Source: Eledone cirrhosa (Eukaryota > Mollusca > Cephalopoda > Octopoda > Eledonidae). From it: a stretch of 64,000 bases of DNA. A program made the translations under genes and the position numbers. The number at the start of each line of letters is the position of its first letter. Within the stretch, counting starts at the first letter, position 1. The stretch is taken from the NCBI GenBank assembly GCA_964016885.1, contig OZ024744.1, positions 117,859,605 to 117,923,604 on the forward strand. The letters are read 5' to 3'. Shown piece after piece: positions 19,290 through 29,933 of the stretch. The notes under the pieces were generated by a model. That model was not told where the DNA came from. It searched no databases and was given only the letters and a program-made list of their open reading frames with translations.

Positions 19290-19828
19290 GTACCACAACA
19301 ACCAAACCACTGTTAAGTTGTTAAGATGCCGTGATAAAAAGCACCCAGTACTTACTGTAAATATGGTTGGTGTTAGGAAGGGTATCCAGCTGTAGAAACC
19401 ATACTCCCAGTACTCAGTGTAAATATGGTTGGTGTTAGGAAGGGTATCCAGCTGTAGAAACCATACTCCCAGCACTCACTGTAAATATGGTTGGTGTTAG
19501 GAAGGGTATCCAGCTGTAGAAGCCATACTCCCAGTACTTACTGTAAATATGGTTGGTGTTAGGAAGGGTATCCAACTGTAGAAACCATACTCCCAGCACT
19601 CACTGTAAATATGGTTGGTGTTAGGAAGGGTATCCAACTGTAGAAACCATACTCCCAGTAATCACTGTAAATATGGTTGGTGTTAGGAAGGGTATCCAGC
19701 TGTAGAAACCAAGCCAGTAGCAGTTCTGTATGAGCGAGACATGGTCACCTGACCTATCTTGTCTTATAAAGTGACAACCTGCTTAATCCATGCAAGCGTA
19801 GAAAATAAATGTTAAACCGTGATTGTGT
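19290..19828 (+). repeat. LINE B-type 3' tail with internal 62-bp tandem expansion
   Basis: Units start at 19338, 19400, 19462, 19524, 19586 and 19648, each containing 'ctgtaaatatggttggtgtt' and 'aggaagggtatccagctgta'. This is a segment of the LINE B tail ('aaatgtggttggtgttagga' at 8769). The remainder of the tail follows once ('gagcgagacatggtcacctg', 'tccatgcaagcgtagaaaat') and ends in a GT run at 19825-19852. Confidence 0.85.
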
Positions 19829-19852
19829 GTGTGTGTGTGTGTGTGTGTGTAA

Positions 19853-19968
19853 ACAGTATATGCGTTTCTGATTTAGATAATTTTAGCTATCTATTCAGTG
19901 AGATGCCCCCACATATATTCATGGCAAATAACTTCCTTTTTCAGTTTGATATATATATATATATATAT
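19853..19968. other. Unannotated spacer ending in (TA)n
   Basis: Unremarkable sequence ending in a TA dinucleotide run (about 19949-19968), the left flank of the LINE B copy that follows. Confidence 0.5.
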
Positions 19969-21148
19969 GCTCAGTGTGTAGGAAAGGAGTAGGTAGAAAT
20001 TCCATTTTATGTCCCAAATGCAAACTATGGGTACATAAAAGATGTAGTGGGATCACAGGTAAGCCATCTAAGAATGTAGATTTTATATGTGGCCAATGCT
20101 CAGGTGCAATAAATAGCAAGTGCCCACAGGATACTAGCTCCTTCTATTGCCCAGATGGTTCTATAAAAATAGTAGACACTTTCTGTTACCTGGATGACAA
20201 AATCAGCAGTGGTGGAGGGTACTCTGAAAGTACAGTAGCCAGAGTCAGAACGGGATGGAAAAAGTTCAGAGAGCTTATACCACTATTGGCCGCTAAAGGT
20301 TTCTCTCTAAAAATGAAAGGCAGACTGTATAATGCCTGTATACGAACAGCAATGCTACATGGCAGTGAGACATGGGCATTGTGTGCAGAGGATCTGCGCA
20401 GACTGGAAAGGAACGAAGTATGCATGCTCCGCTGGATGTGTAATAATAATATACATGAACAGCAAAGCATAAATGAACTAAGTGAGAAATTAGGAATAAG
20501 AGGGATCAGATGCTGTTTACTTGAGAGAAGACTACGTTGGTATGGTCATGTGATGCGCATGAAAGACGACAGCTGTATAAAAAAAGTGTAGGGCGATCAA
20601 AATTGATGAAAGTTACAGAGTAGATAGATCCAGAAAAACCTGGGACGATTTGATAAATTCCGACCTCACACACTTGCACCTCTCTAAGACAATGTCACAG
20701 GACCGAGATCTTTGGTGCCATGCAGTAATACAGAAGTTACGCCTTGCCAATGTACAAAGCAAAACCTACAGTCAGTAGGCACCTCTTAACCAAATATACA
20801 CCGCAACTCACTACCCCTACTCCACCCCACTTTCCACTCTCACCAACACCACCCTTTCTCTGTAAAGTTATGTTGGTACCACAACATCCAGTCCTAAATA
20901 AATGAGGTCGTGTAGAAAAACACACAGTCCGCTGTAATGTGGTGATGGATGTAACACGGTAAAAAGCTCCCAATCCACACTGTAAATGTGGTTGGTGTTA
21001 GGAAGGGCATCAAGCTGTAGAAAACCTGTCAGACAGTCTTATATGAGCGAGACACGGTCATCCGACCAGCCTTGCCTCAAGTAGGACAATTCCTGTCTAT
21101 CCTATGCTAGCGTGGAAGATGGACGTTAAACGATGATGATGATGATGA

Positions 21149-21152
<4 letters not shown>
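19969..21152 (+). pseudogene. LINE B copy from the Cys/His knuckle to the (GAT)n tail
   Basis: The plus strand opens at the knuckle 'CRKGVGRNSILCPKCKLWVH', then 'RVRTGWKKFRELIPLLAAKG', 'GRLYNACIRTAMLHGSETWA', 'LCAEDLRRLERNEVCMLRWM' and 'RRLRWYGHVMRMKDDSCI'. An extra A in a run at about 20580-20586 shifts the frame into a stop at 20589-20591; the other frame continues with 'RKTWDDLINSDLTHLHLSKT'. The 3' UTR runs to 'gacgttaaacgatgatgatg'. Both sides are (TA)n (19949-19968 and 21152-21182), so the copy appears to have landed in a TA microsatellite. With one main frameshift it is the best-preserved C-terminal copy. Confidence 0.88.

Positions 21153-21182
<30 letters not shown>
21153..21182. repeat. 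(TA)n tract
   Basis: Right flank of the LINE B insertion; pure TA dinucleotides. Confidence 0.9.
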
Positions 21183-21185
<3 letters not shown>

Positions 21186-21221
21186 TTCATACATTATTGA
21201 TACATAGACACTTTAAATAAT

Positions 21222-21355
21222 GTGTGTGTGCGTATGTGTACAATTATAGAGGAAATGTGTTTATAGAAATACGCGAGTGCGCGTGCGTACATGCGAGTGA
21301 GTGAGTGTGTGTGAGTGAGGGCGAGAGTGTGTGTGTGTGAGAGTTTGTGTGTGTA
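21222..21355. repeat. GT / GTGA-rich tract
   Basis: Mixed gtgtgt, gagtgagtg and gcgtgcg repeats; low complexity without coding value. Confidence 0.8.
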
Positions 21356-21498
21356 CGAGAATATACTTAACTGATATAAACCGCACAACAAAAAGTATTC
21401 AACGAACTAAAAGTAAAGATTTATATTATATTTTCCTTTGCTGTACTAGACTAATCAGTTAATGATATAATGATACCGTAATAACATTTAATAAGCTA

Positions 21499-21529
<31 letters not shown>

Positions 21530-21607
21530 TGTGTTATTTATTATTTAAACAAGTGTTAGCTATGTGGTGACCTACTTTACTAAGTTTCCACATTTGTGCC
21601 TGCTTAT

Positions 21608-21702
21608 ACACACATATATGTGTGTATACATATATATATATACATGTACGTATATATATATATATATATATATAATAAATATACACACACATACATATGT
21701 AC

Positions 21703-21751
<49 letters not shown>

Positions 21752-21788
21752 TATGTACGTATATATATATACACACACACATATGTAC

Positions 21789-21839
<51 letters not shown>

Positions 21840-21850
21840 TATGTATATAT
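21608..21850. repeat. Compound (TA)n / (CA)n microsatellite
   Basis: Alternating runs of tatata and acacac with the recurring junction 'acatatgtacgtgtatata' form a quasi-palindromic stretch. Ile/Tyr/Thr/His-rich frames on both strands are artefacts. Further short TA and CA runs occur at 21968-22022 and 22280-22375. Confidence 0.92.
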
Positions 21851-21972
21851 TTGCCTTCAGACAACAACGAAATTACAAAACATTTCACTAAGCTTCTAAA
21901 TTATATTCACACTTGTTTTACGTAATCTAATACAATCTTACATATACACACAGTCATCCTTACTTCATCCCA

Positions 21973-22021
<49 letters not shown>

Positions 22022-22546
22022 TACGAGCACGCACTTGCCTATGTCTCGGGGGCACATGCAAGCAACTCACATATTAGAGACGTGCCATGTATCTTAGAAG
22101 AAAAAATAATAGTAACTTATTTCGGACTAAGTTTTTGTAGATATTGAACAGTGTAGATTGTGTGTGTGTGTCTGTTTTATTATTGGAATTATGGTAAATA
22201 TTTGTACTTTTTCTGTTTTTTGTCTCAACTCGTTTGTTTACAATCACGTGCATACATATATAGGTACAATAACTTTATATATATATATATAGAGAGAGAG
22301 AGATATATAGATTCGCATATCTTAATAGATGTGTTGTGGTTGCTTTGTAACTATATATATATATATATATATTATTCAGAATATTAATAAATGAAAACAT
22401 TCACATAATCAAAATATGTTTTATTATATATATTTCGAAGGTACTGTGTTGTTTTTTCAGTACGTCCTCGTCAGATAAAATACATGAATTGATGTATGAC
22501 ATACCTCAACTGTCTTGATGGTTCAATTCCAGTATTGGTTATATAT
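21851..22546. other. Low-complexity and unannotated sequence
   Basis: Contains short TA/CA runs and a small hairpin (gtactg / cagtac, about 22441-22463). No gene recognised. Confidence 0.4.
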
Positions 22547-22625
22547 ATATAGGTTTACACACTATTAATGTATTGAGTACCTTATTTACTGCGGTTACCC
22601 CCGATTTTACTCGGGATCTACACAT
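22547..22625 (+). repeat. Solo arm of the foldback repeat at 23147-23390
   Basis: It reads 'gtttacacactattaatgta', 'ttgagtaccttatttactgc' and 'cgggatctac', matching the right arm at about 23318-23390 with a few changes. It lies about 0.5 kb to the left in the same orientation as that arm. Confidence 0.8.
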
Positions 22626-22640
22626 ATATATATACACACA

Positions 22641-22644
22641 TATA

Positions 22645-22704
<60 letters not shown>
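22641..22704. repeat. (TA)n tract
   Basis: About 64 bp, almost pure TA. Confidence 0.9.
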
Positions 22705-22707
<3 letters not shown>

Positions 22708-23146
22708 AAGTTTCATACACATAACAAGTATACATGACCTTAGGTTCCGGGGTCCAGTTATGGCCACCACTATATAGTGGAGGAGCCGTTTTAACACTGA
22801 CCTCTCTCGTTAGGAGCTAGGACAAAATTTCTACATTCACATTTATATATATATAAATGTGTGTGTTTCTAAACAAGACAACACCAGGAAAAGTTTAAGA
22901 ACCAAATAAATAACTTTACTATAATACTTATGATAAAATATCGAATTATTTTGGTAAAAAATAAAGAAAAGTAGCGAGAAAGGAAGGAAGGATTCATGCG
23001 AAATATTTGATAAACTTGACATAACAAGTTTTGTTCAAGAAATGTTTTAAAAATAACAACTTGTAAATTTAGTTACCATATATATATATGCAACCGGTAC
23101 TCGCAGAGAAACATTATGCTAGTTCCGCCAACTTATATGGATATGT

Positions 23147-23390
23147 AGATCCCGGGTTCAATCGGTGGTAACCACAGTTAGTAAGATACTCAATATATTA
23201 GTAGAGTGTAAACATAAAGTTTAATATAGACATGGCATCTACAGGACTAGAACTGTTTCATTTTAAAGAAATCATTAAACAGTTCTAGTCTTGTAGAAGC
23301 CAGGTGTGTATTAAACTTGTTTACACACTACTAATGTATTGAGTACCTTGCTTATTGTTGTTACCCCTGATTGAACTCAGGATCTATCTA
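23147..23390. repeat. Foldback (long inverted repeat), arms about 112 bp
   Basis: The left arm (about 23147-23262, from 'gtagatcccgggttcaatcg') and right arm (about 23281-23390, ending 'gattgaactcaggatctat') are imperfect reverse complements at roughly 85 percent by eye. They flank a loop of about 18 bases ('cattttaaagaaatcatt'). The innermost parts of the arms, 'ctagaactgttt' and 'aaacagttctag', pair perfectly. The foldback is bracketed by a direct repeat containing 'ttatgctagt' and 'caacttatat' (about 23097-23140 and 23493-23540). It could be a foldback-type transposon or two inserted copies of a MITE in opposite orientation. Confidence 0.82.
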
Positions 23391-23658
23391 TTTGTATAGA
23401 TTTAAGGTACGTGTGTTGTATTGAAGCAGTTAACGTTGTGTCAACTCTGCGATTTTTACATAACCTTACCTATTGTGTAAGCTGAGATGTAATTGGCACT
23501 AGCAAGGAAACTTATGCTAGTCCCATCAACTTATATATATATATATATATTGGGAGGCATCATCGATACCCACAAGAGAATCATCTCTACCTTTGTTTGA
23601 GTCTCATTACTCCTACCGGGTACCAAACTACTATACTTAAGATATATAAATATATATT

Positions 23659-23850
23659 ATAATAATTGTTTCTACTATTGGCACAAGGCCAGCAATTACC
23701 CCAGTACATTACTAGTACTTTATTTTATCGACCCCGTAAGGATGAAAGGCAAAGTTAACCTCGGCTGGATTTGAACTCACACCATAAAGGGGCGTAACTC
23801 TATGCTGCAAAGCATGGCGTCCGAGCCTCTGTTGATACTGCCTATCTAAT
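23659..23850 (-). mobile_element. tRNA-derived SINE
   Basis: The plus strand begins 'aattgtttctactattggca', then 'ggtactttattttatcgacc'-like sequence, 'gatgaaaggcaaagttaacc', 'ctggatttgaactcacacca' (B box reversed) and ends near 'gttgatactgcctatctaa'. Full length and only moderately diverged from 2956-3143. Confidence 0.88.
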
Positions 23851-24131
23851 AATAAAGAGAGCATAGTTTCAATATAGATATTGCTCAAGTTGTTTCTATT
23901 GTATTCGATTTTCAGTTATTTTATAGAAGATTTCTTAATCTCACATTATTATTTACCGAGTGGTACCCGTGCGAGCGGAAACGACCACTCGGAAGGCCTC
24001 CACGAAGGTGGGGTTACGATTTTAGGAACATGATTGGGACTACATGGATGAAGAAAGCACGGTCCAGAGAGGAATGGACGCCCGACAGACTGGTCGGTCA
24101 AGGTGATATATATATATATATATATATATAT
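23851..24131. other. Unannotated stretch with small hairpins and (TA)n
   Basis: Contains 'ccgagtggt'...'accactcgg' (about 23956-23992) and 'ccacgaaggtgg' (about 24000-24011), both self-complementary, then a TA run at 24107-24132. No coding feature. Confidence 0.4.
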
Positions 24132-24187
24132 AGGAACGAGTAGGACCCCGACGTACAGAATTAGCCGTCGGGGTCCTACTCGTTCCT
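24132..24187. repeat. Perfect 22-bp-arm hairpin, GC-rich
   Basis: Positions 24132-24153 and 24166-24187 are perfect reverse complements around the 12-base loop tacagaattagc. The arm begins aggaacgagtagg and ends ccccgacg. It stands out by GC content from the TA runs on both sides. Confidence 0.9.
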
Positions 24188-24430
24188 ATTACCCACTCTA
24201 CTACCCTAAGTATTGAGTACTTTGGTGCGTTATGGTCCACCTGGTTCCTTACCACCTTTCCTTCGTTATATATATATATATAGATATATAGATATATATA
24301 TAGGATCATGCTGCCAATAAAACAGGCACTTGTTTTTTTTTTTTACTCCAATTTATTATACATTTCCGGTTGGTTCGATAACCGGGTGGGTGTTTATATA
24401 TTGTCAAAGTTCTTTCGGTAGACTTATGGA
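24188..24430. other. Unannotated AT-rich stretch with TA and T runs
   Basis: A TA/GATA run lies at 24267-24302 and a T12 run near 24332. No gene recognised. Confidence 0.4.
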
Positions 24431-24493
24431 ATAACCAACCGATGTAAGGGACGTAATTTGAAAAAAAAATTGTTTTTTTTTTTTTTCGAAATG
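24431..24493 (+). repeat. One copy of an inverted repeat pair (partner 25267-25335)
   Basis: It contains 'ataaccaaccgatgtaaggg' and 'acgtaatttgaaaaaaaaa' followed by a long T run and 'cgaa'. The partner on the opposite strand reads 'aaattacgtcccttagatcg' and 'gttggttattct', with the matching homopolymer runs. Confidence 0.72.
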
Positions 24494-24528
24494 AGTCAGT
24501 GTAATCAAAGAACATATATCTACACACA

Positions 24529-24532
<4 letters not shown>

Positions 24533-24606
<74 letters not shown>

Positions 24607-24744
24607 AATATGTATATATATAAATATGTATATATATAAATATGTATATATATATATAAATATGTATATATATATATAAATATGTATATATATATATAAA
24701 TATGTATATATATAAATATGTATATATATATATATATATATATA
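24533..24744. repeat. (TA)n with TATATAAATATG variants
   Basis: About 210 bp of TA dinucleotides interrupted about every 20-26 bp by 'aaatatg'. The regular interruptions suggest a higher-order unit within the microsatellite. Confidence 0.9.
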
Positions 24745-25023
24745 ATGTATAAAAATCAATACAATATAATTACCTCATTACCAGAGGTTTCCCGAATGAG
24801 GCGAATACGAATATATATATATATATATATAAGCAAAGAGTTATTTAATTTGTTGGTTATTCAACAAATTTATTTATAACAGATTAGAAGCAGTCTACAA
24901 TATTTCAAACTAAACTTAAAAGGATAAGTTCTTGTTTTGGGGATGTGTCACTATCTGTAAAACACTTTTGTATTTTATCTTATGAGTGCGTACCAAAAAT
25001 GTTGGTACCCTTGAAATATATAT
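24745..25023. other. Unannotated AT-rich stretch
   Basis: A short TA run at 24811-24831; otherwise nothing recognised. Confidence 0.4.
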
Positions 25024-25210
25024 AATTGTTTCTACTTTTGGCACAAGGCCATCAATTTCCAGTACATTACTGGTACTTTATTTTATCGACTCCGTAAGGA
25101 TGAAAGGCAAAGTTAACCTCGGCGGGATTTGAACTCAGACCGCAAAGGGACGTAACTATGCTGGAAAGCATGGCGTCCGACCCTCTACCGATACTGCCAA
25201 TTCACCGTGT
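25024..25210 (-). mobile_element. tRNA-derived SINE, well preserved
   Basis: The plus strand reads 'aattgtttctacttttggca', 'actttattttatcgactccg', 'gatgaaaggcaaagttaacc', 'cggcgggatttgaactcaga' and 'ccgatactgccaattcaccg'. B box and A box are intact on the minus strand. It lies between the two arms of the inverted pair 24431-24493 / 25267-25335. Confidence 0.9.
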
Positions 25211-25266
25211 AACTCGGAGTTACTGTAGGTGAAAAAAAAGAGAACATACTTATATTTCGAACTCCG

Positions 25267-25335
25267 TATTTCGAAAAAAAACTTTTTTTTTTAAATTACG
25301 TCCCTTAGATCGGTTGGTTATTCTATACGTCGACC
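25267..25335 (-). repeat. Partner copy of inverted repeat pair
   Basis: See 24431-24493. The shared part includes 'cgaaaaaaaa', the T run, 'aaattacgtccctta' and 'cggttggttatt'. Confidence 0.72.
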
Positions 25336-25423
25336 AGCTCTTTCGTCACACATTCTGTGACCTCCTCGGTGATTAATCTATTATGTATATAATCATATAT
25401 TTATATATACATACGCATACATG

Positions 25424-25610
25424 TCATCATCGTTTAACGTCCATTTTCCAAGCTAACATGAGTTAGGTGGTTTGTCCCATTTGAAGCAAGTTGTGTCAGG
25501 TGACCATACCTTGCTCATGTAGAACTATCTTGCCTTGGTTGATGTCCTTCCTAACGCCAACCACATTTACAGTGTATACTGGTTGCTCTTTGTTGTGACA
25601 CGACTACTTT
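25424..25610 (-). repeat. LINE B-type 3' tail (reversed), seed of the adjacent array
   Basis: It starts 'catcatcgtttaacgtccat' and runs through 'gaccataccttgctcatgta', 'gtccttcctaacgccaacca' and 'catttacagtgtatactggt'. This is the (GAT)n tail of LINE B in reverse. It runs straight into the 48-bp array, whose unit is the next part of the same tail. Confidence 0.82.
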
Positions 25611-26870
25611 ACAGTATGTATTGGGTACTTTTTGGCCTGTCACCTACATGACCACTTTACAGTATGGACTGGGTACTCTTTGTTGTGACACCTACATGAC
25701 CACTTTACAGTGTCGACTGGGTGCTTTTTGTCATGACACCATCATGACTACTTTACAGTGTGTACTGGGTATTTTTTGTCATGACACCATCATGACTACT
25801 TTACAGTGTGTACTGAGTAGTTTTTGTCATGACCCCTACATGACCACTTTACAGTGTGTACTGGGTACTTTTTGTTGTGACACCTACATGACCATTTTAC
25901 AGTGTCGACTGGGTGCTTTTGGTCATGACACCTACATGACCACTTTACAGTGTGTACTGGGTGCTTTTTGTTGTGACACCTACATGACCACTTTACAGTG
26001 TGTACTGGGTATTTTTGCCATGACACCTACATGACCACTTTACAGTGTGTTCTGCGTATTTTTTGTCATGACACCTACATGACCACTTTACAGTGTGTAC
26101 TGAGTAGTTTTTGCTGTGACACCTACATGACCACTTTACAGTGTGTACTGGGTACTTTTGTTGTGACACCTACATGACCACTTTACAGTGTGGACTGGGT
26201 GCTTTTTGTCATGACACCTACATGACCACTTTACAGTGTGTACTGGGTACATTTTGGTGTGACACCTACATGACCACTTTACAGTGTGTACTGGGTACTT
26301 TTTGTTGTTACACCTACATGACCACTGTACAGTTCGAACTGGGTACTTTTTGTTGTGACACCTACATGACCACTTTACTGTGTGTACTGGGTACTTTTTG
26401 TTGTGACACCTACATGATCTCTTTACAGTGTGTACTGGGTACTTTTTGTTGTGACACCTACATGACCATTTTACAGTATGTACTGGGTGCTTTTGGTCAT
26501 GACACCTACATGACCACTTTACAGTGTGTACTGGGTACTTTTTGTTGTCACACCTACATGACCACTTTACAGTGTGGACTGGGTACTTTTTGTCTTGACA
26601 CATACATGACCACTTTACAGTGTGTACTGGGTACTTTTTGTTGTGACACCTACATGACTACTTTACAGTGTGTACTGGGTACTTCTTGTTGTGACACCTT
26701 CATGACCACTTTACAGTGTGTACTGGGTACTTTTTGTTGTGACACCTACATGGCCACTTTACAGTGTGGACTGGGTGCTTTTGTTGTGACACCTACATGA
26801 CCACTTTACAGTGTGTACTGGGTACTTTTTGTCATGTCACCTACATGACCACTTTACAATGTGGACTGTG
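25611..26870 (-). repeat. 48-bp minisatellite from the LINE B tail, about 26 units
   Basis: The unit reads gggtactttttgttgtgaca-cctacatgaccactttacag-tgtgtact. A few units are one to three bases shorter or longer. Because 48 is divisible by 3, frames stay open on both strands (plus: 'GTFCCDTYMTTLQCVL'), which is not evidence for a protein. The unit corresponds to the 3' UTR segment of LINE B containing 'gtgtaggtgtcacaacaaaa' and 'cacagtccacgctgtaatgt' (about 8680-8720), reversed. Confidence 0.93.
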
Positions 26871-26910
26871 ATTTAATCTATGCACATACATCATTGACAG
26901 TAAATATATG

Positions 26911-27791
<881 letters not shown>

Positions 27792-27839
27792 GAATTTCTA
27801 ATTCTTTTTTCTAATTTTTTTTTTTATTTTTCAATCCAG

Positions 27840-28058
27840 GGAATATTGGTCCTTCTGGGAATATTAGGTTGGCTGAAAATCCAAATTCCTCAACGAACTT
27901 TGACCTTTTTGATGGTGAAGGCAATGTGAATGATTCCTATAATATAGAAGCATTGTCTCCACATGTTTCCCTCCAGGAAAGCCATGACAATTTTGGCACA
28001 AATGTCAATGAAGCTAATGAAGGTGTAACTGCTGAATCAGAAACTGTTACAAATTCAG
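27840..28058 (+). CDS. Candidate internal exon of an unrecognised host gene (acidic, low-complexity)
   Basis: A pyrimidine-rich tract with a plausible branch site (ttctaat near 27800) leads to 'tttttcaatccag', and the exon begins at 27840. It ends 'acaaattcag' followed by donor 'gtaaca' at 28059. The 219 bp are open in the frame that starts with the last two bases of a split codon and ends one base into the next, so both boundaries are phase 1 and the exon is symmetric. The 73-residue product is rich in Asn, Ser, Glu and Asp with a single Arg and no Lys ('AENPNSSTNFDLFDGEGNVN', 'NFGTNVNEANEGVTAESETV'), suggesting a disordered acidic segment. I do not recognise a family. No partner exon is visible in the window. 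The mariner at 26911-27791 lies just upstream, inside the presumed intron. It could still be a chance open frame. Confidence 0.5.
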
Positions 28059-28194
28059 GTAACAAACTTAATTTTACTTTTCTTTCTGTCAATTGTTTTG
28101 TTTTGTTTTTAACACATGTTACTATCATGGAATGAGTACAAATTTGCCAATGAAGACCTCGTCCAGGACCCCCATCTAAACCAGCCGGCTTTCA
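28059..28194. other. Presumed intron or intergenic sequence
   Basis: Frame continues open for about 24 codons past the donor site, then stops at 28133. Nothing recognised. Confidence 0.35.
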
Positions 28195-28330
28195 CCTTCC
28201 TAAAAAGCAATGGGTCTCCCTTAATCAGATTACAACAACACATGCCAGGGTAACCCATCATCTACATTGATGGTAAATGAAAGACAGTGCATCATGTGAC
28301 TGTGGGGGCCCTGACCAGATAGTGCTGTAT
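28195..28330 (+). pseudogene. Possible degenerate LINE C-terminal Cys cluster
   Basis: In one frame the plus strand reads 'ITTTHARVTHHLH', a stop, then 'MKDSASCDCGGPDQIVL'. It resembles the '(T)GH.R...HL...(C)xCG..(D/E)QT..H' segment at the C-terminus of jockey-type non-LTR elements. The match is short and broken, so the call is weak. Confidence 0.3.
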
Positions 28331-28479
28331 GTTGCCCAGGATTTCCCTCAGACATTTTTCCGGTAGCCTGGAATCAATCCATAATGCTGCAATTAAGATC
28401 TTCATCTGGCTTACCAGTCTTGGCCTCTCTCTAACTATTGTGCATATACCACACTACAACAAGATCATTATAGGTAGGG

Positions 28480-28645
28480 AATTGTCAGTCGTTAGAACAT
28501 CAGATAGAATATTTTGTGGTATTTATTTCAGTTCTCTTTTCTCGGAGTTCAAATCCCACTGAGGTCAATTTTGCCTTTCATCCATTTGAGGTAGATAAAC
28601 TACCAGTTTTGTACTTGGGTCTATTCTCCCTCTATCTTTCTCTGG
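28480..28645 (+). mobile_element. tRNA-derived SINE, second subfamily, diverged
   Basis: The head 'gtcagtcgttagaacatcag' and 'ggtatttatttcagttctct' differs from the 2956-3143 type. The B box 'gagttcaaatcccactgagg' and body 'ttttgcctttcatccatttg' are shared. The 3' end is lost after 'ctattctccctctatc'. Confidence 0.75.
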
Positions 28646-28984
28646 AAGAAATCTGCTGTATTCAGACCTGGAGAGGAGATTAACTCCTCCAAATTTTAAA
28701 ATACCCCCAGAAACCCAAACCCCGTATGTTAATGCAGTGCCCCTACAACTGCCAAAGGAGTTACAGGACCATGCATTATCATCATCTTTTTACATCTACC
28801 TTTCCTAATACCAGCCCTTATAGTCACATCAAATGACACACAGGGATACAGTGTATCTATCCCAAAAGCCAGGTTGTCAATGGTAAATTAGCTTCATTAA
28901 AATTTTCTAAATTTATGTAAAATTAATAAATTGGCTGATTGTTTTAACAGATTTGATAGAGCATCAACCAAAATACCTTTGGTA
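28646..28984. other. Unannotated stretch
   Basis: No gene or repeat recognised. Confidence 0.4.
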
Positions 28985-29110
28985 TTTATAATGTGGACTG
29001 GGCGGTTTTTTTTTTCTTGGTGGGGGGGGGGGGGGGGTTTCACTGTTATGACTACCTTAGAAGGTAGACTGGGTACTTTTTATCATGTCACCAGCATGAC
29101 CAACTTGTTC
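28985..29110 (-). repeat. LINE B tail fragments with a G16 run
   Basis: Two units related to the 48-bp repeat ('aatgtggactgggcggtttt' and 'aaggtagactgggtactttt') flank 'cttggt' and a run of sixteen G at 29022-29037. The homopolymer is either real or a base-calling artefact. Confidence 0.65.
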
Positions 29111-29269
29111 TGTTTAAATACATGGCACTTGTTAATAACCTTCATTACCAGTATCTGTACTGAAGCAATCAGTCTAGGAGAGCAGTGACACAACAGAAAT
29201 GTGTATTAAAGTAGGGGAGATACTTAACTCCCTTGGCAGGTAACATCTCTAGTGTTTGTGACATAAAAT

Positions 29270-29652
29270 ACACCCAGTACACTCTGTAAAATAGTACTTG
29301 TGGTGTCATGATAAAATACACCCAGTTCACTCTGTAATGTGGTAGTGTTGGCGTCATGATAAAATACACCCAGTACACTCTGTAATGTGGTAGTGGTGGT
29401 GTCATGGTAAAATACATCCAGTACACTCTGTAATGTGGTAGTGTTGGTGTCATGATAAAATACACCCAGTACACTCTGTAATGTGGTAGTGTCATGATAA
29501 AATACACCCAGTACACTCTGTAATGTGGTAGTGTTGGTGTCATGATAAAATACACCCAGTACACTCTGTAATGTGGTAGTGGTGGTGTCATGATAAAATA
29601 CACCCAGTACACTCTGTAATGTGGTAGTGGTGGTGTCATGATAAAATACACC
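29270..29652 (+). repeat. 48-bp minisatellite, opposite orientation to 25611-26870
   Basis: The unit reads gtgtcatgataaaatacacc-cagtacactctgtaatgtgg-tagtggtg. There are about eight copies, one shortened to 39 bp near 29488. It is the reverse complement of a diverged version of the 25.6-kb array unit. Open minus-strand frames ('MTPPLPHYRVYWVYFI') follow from the 48-bp period. Confidence 0.92.
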
Positions 29653-29933
29653 ATATTGCCATACAGGGAGGACAGTGTCTTATTTTTCTTGTCATAACAG
29701 CAGCATTATGTGAAGTGGAGGAGATTTGGAGTGTGTCGAGCTTTTCATGCTTGTATGGGTTGAACATAACAGGAGGGGTACCTGAGGAGTGTAGGTGAGA
29801 ATGTAGAGATGGATGAACTGAGTGGGATATTTTTTTGTTGGTGACGGCAAGGTATTTAGACTGGGAAGGGTGAATAGATCAGGGAAATGATTGGTGCGGG
29901 CTTGTGAACATGTTTCATTCTATACACATGGGA
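29653..29933. other. Unannotated stretch
   Basis: No gene or repeat recognised between the minisatellite and the LINE remnant. Confidence 0.4.

Noticed and set aside
21534..21925. Several overlapping Ile/Tyr-rich frames on both strands
   Set aside because: They are translations of TA/CA microsatellite DNA.
22437..22490. Hammerhead ribozyme on the minus strand ('ctgacgagga..ctgaaaa')
   Set aside because: A stem II of proper length cannot be drawn; the region folds better as a simple gtactg/cagtac hairpin.
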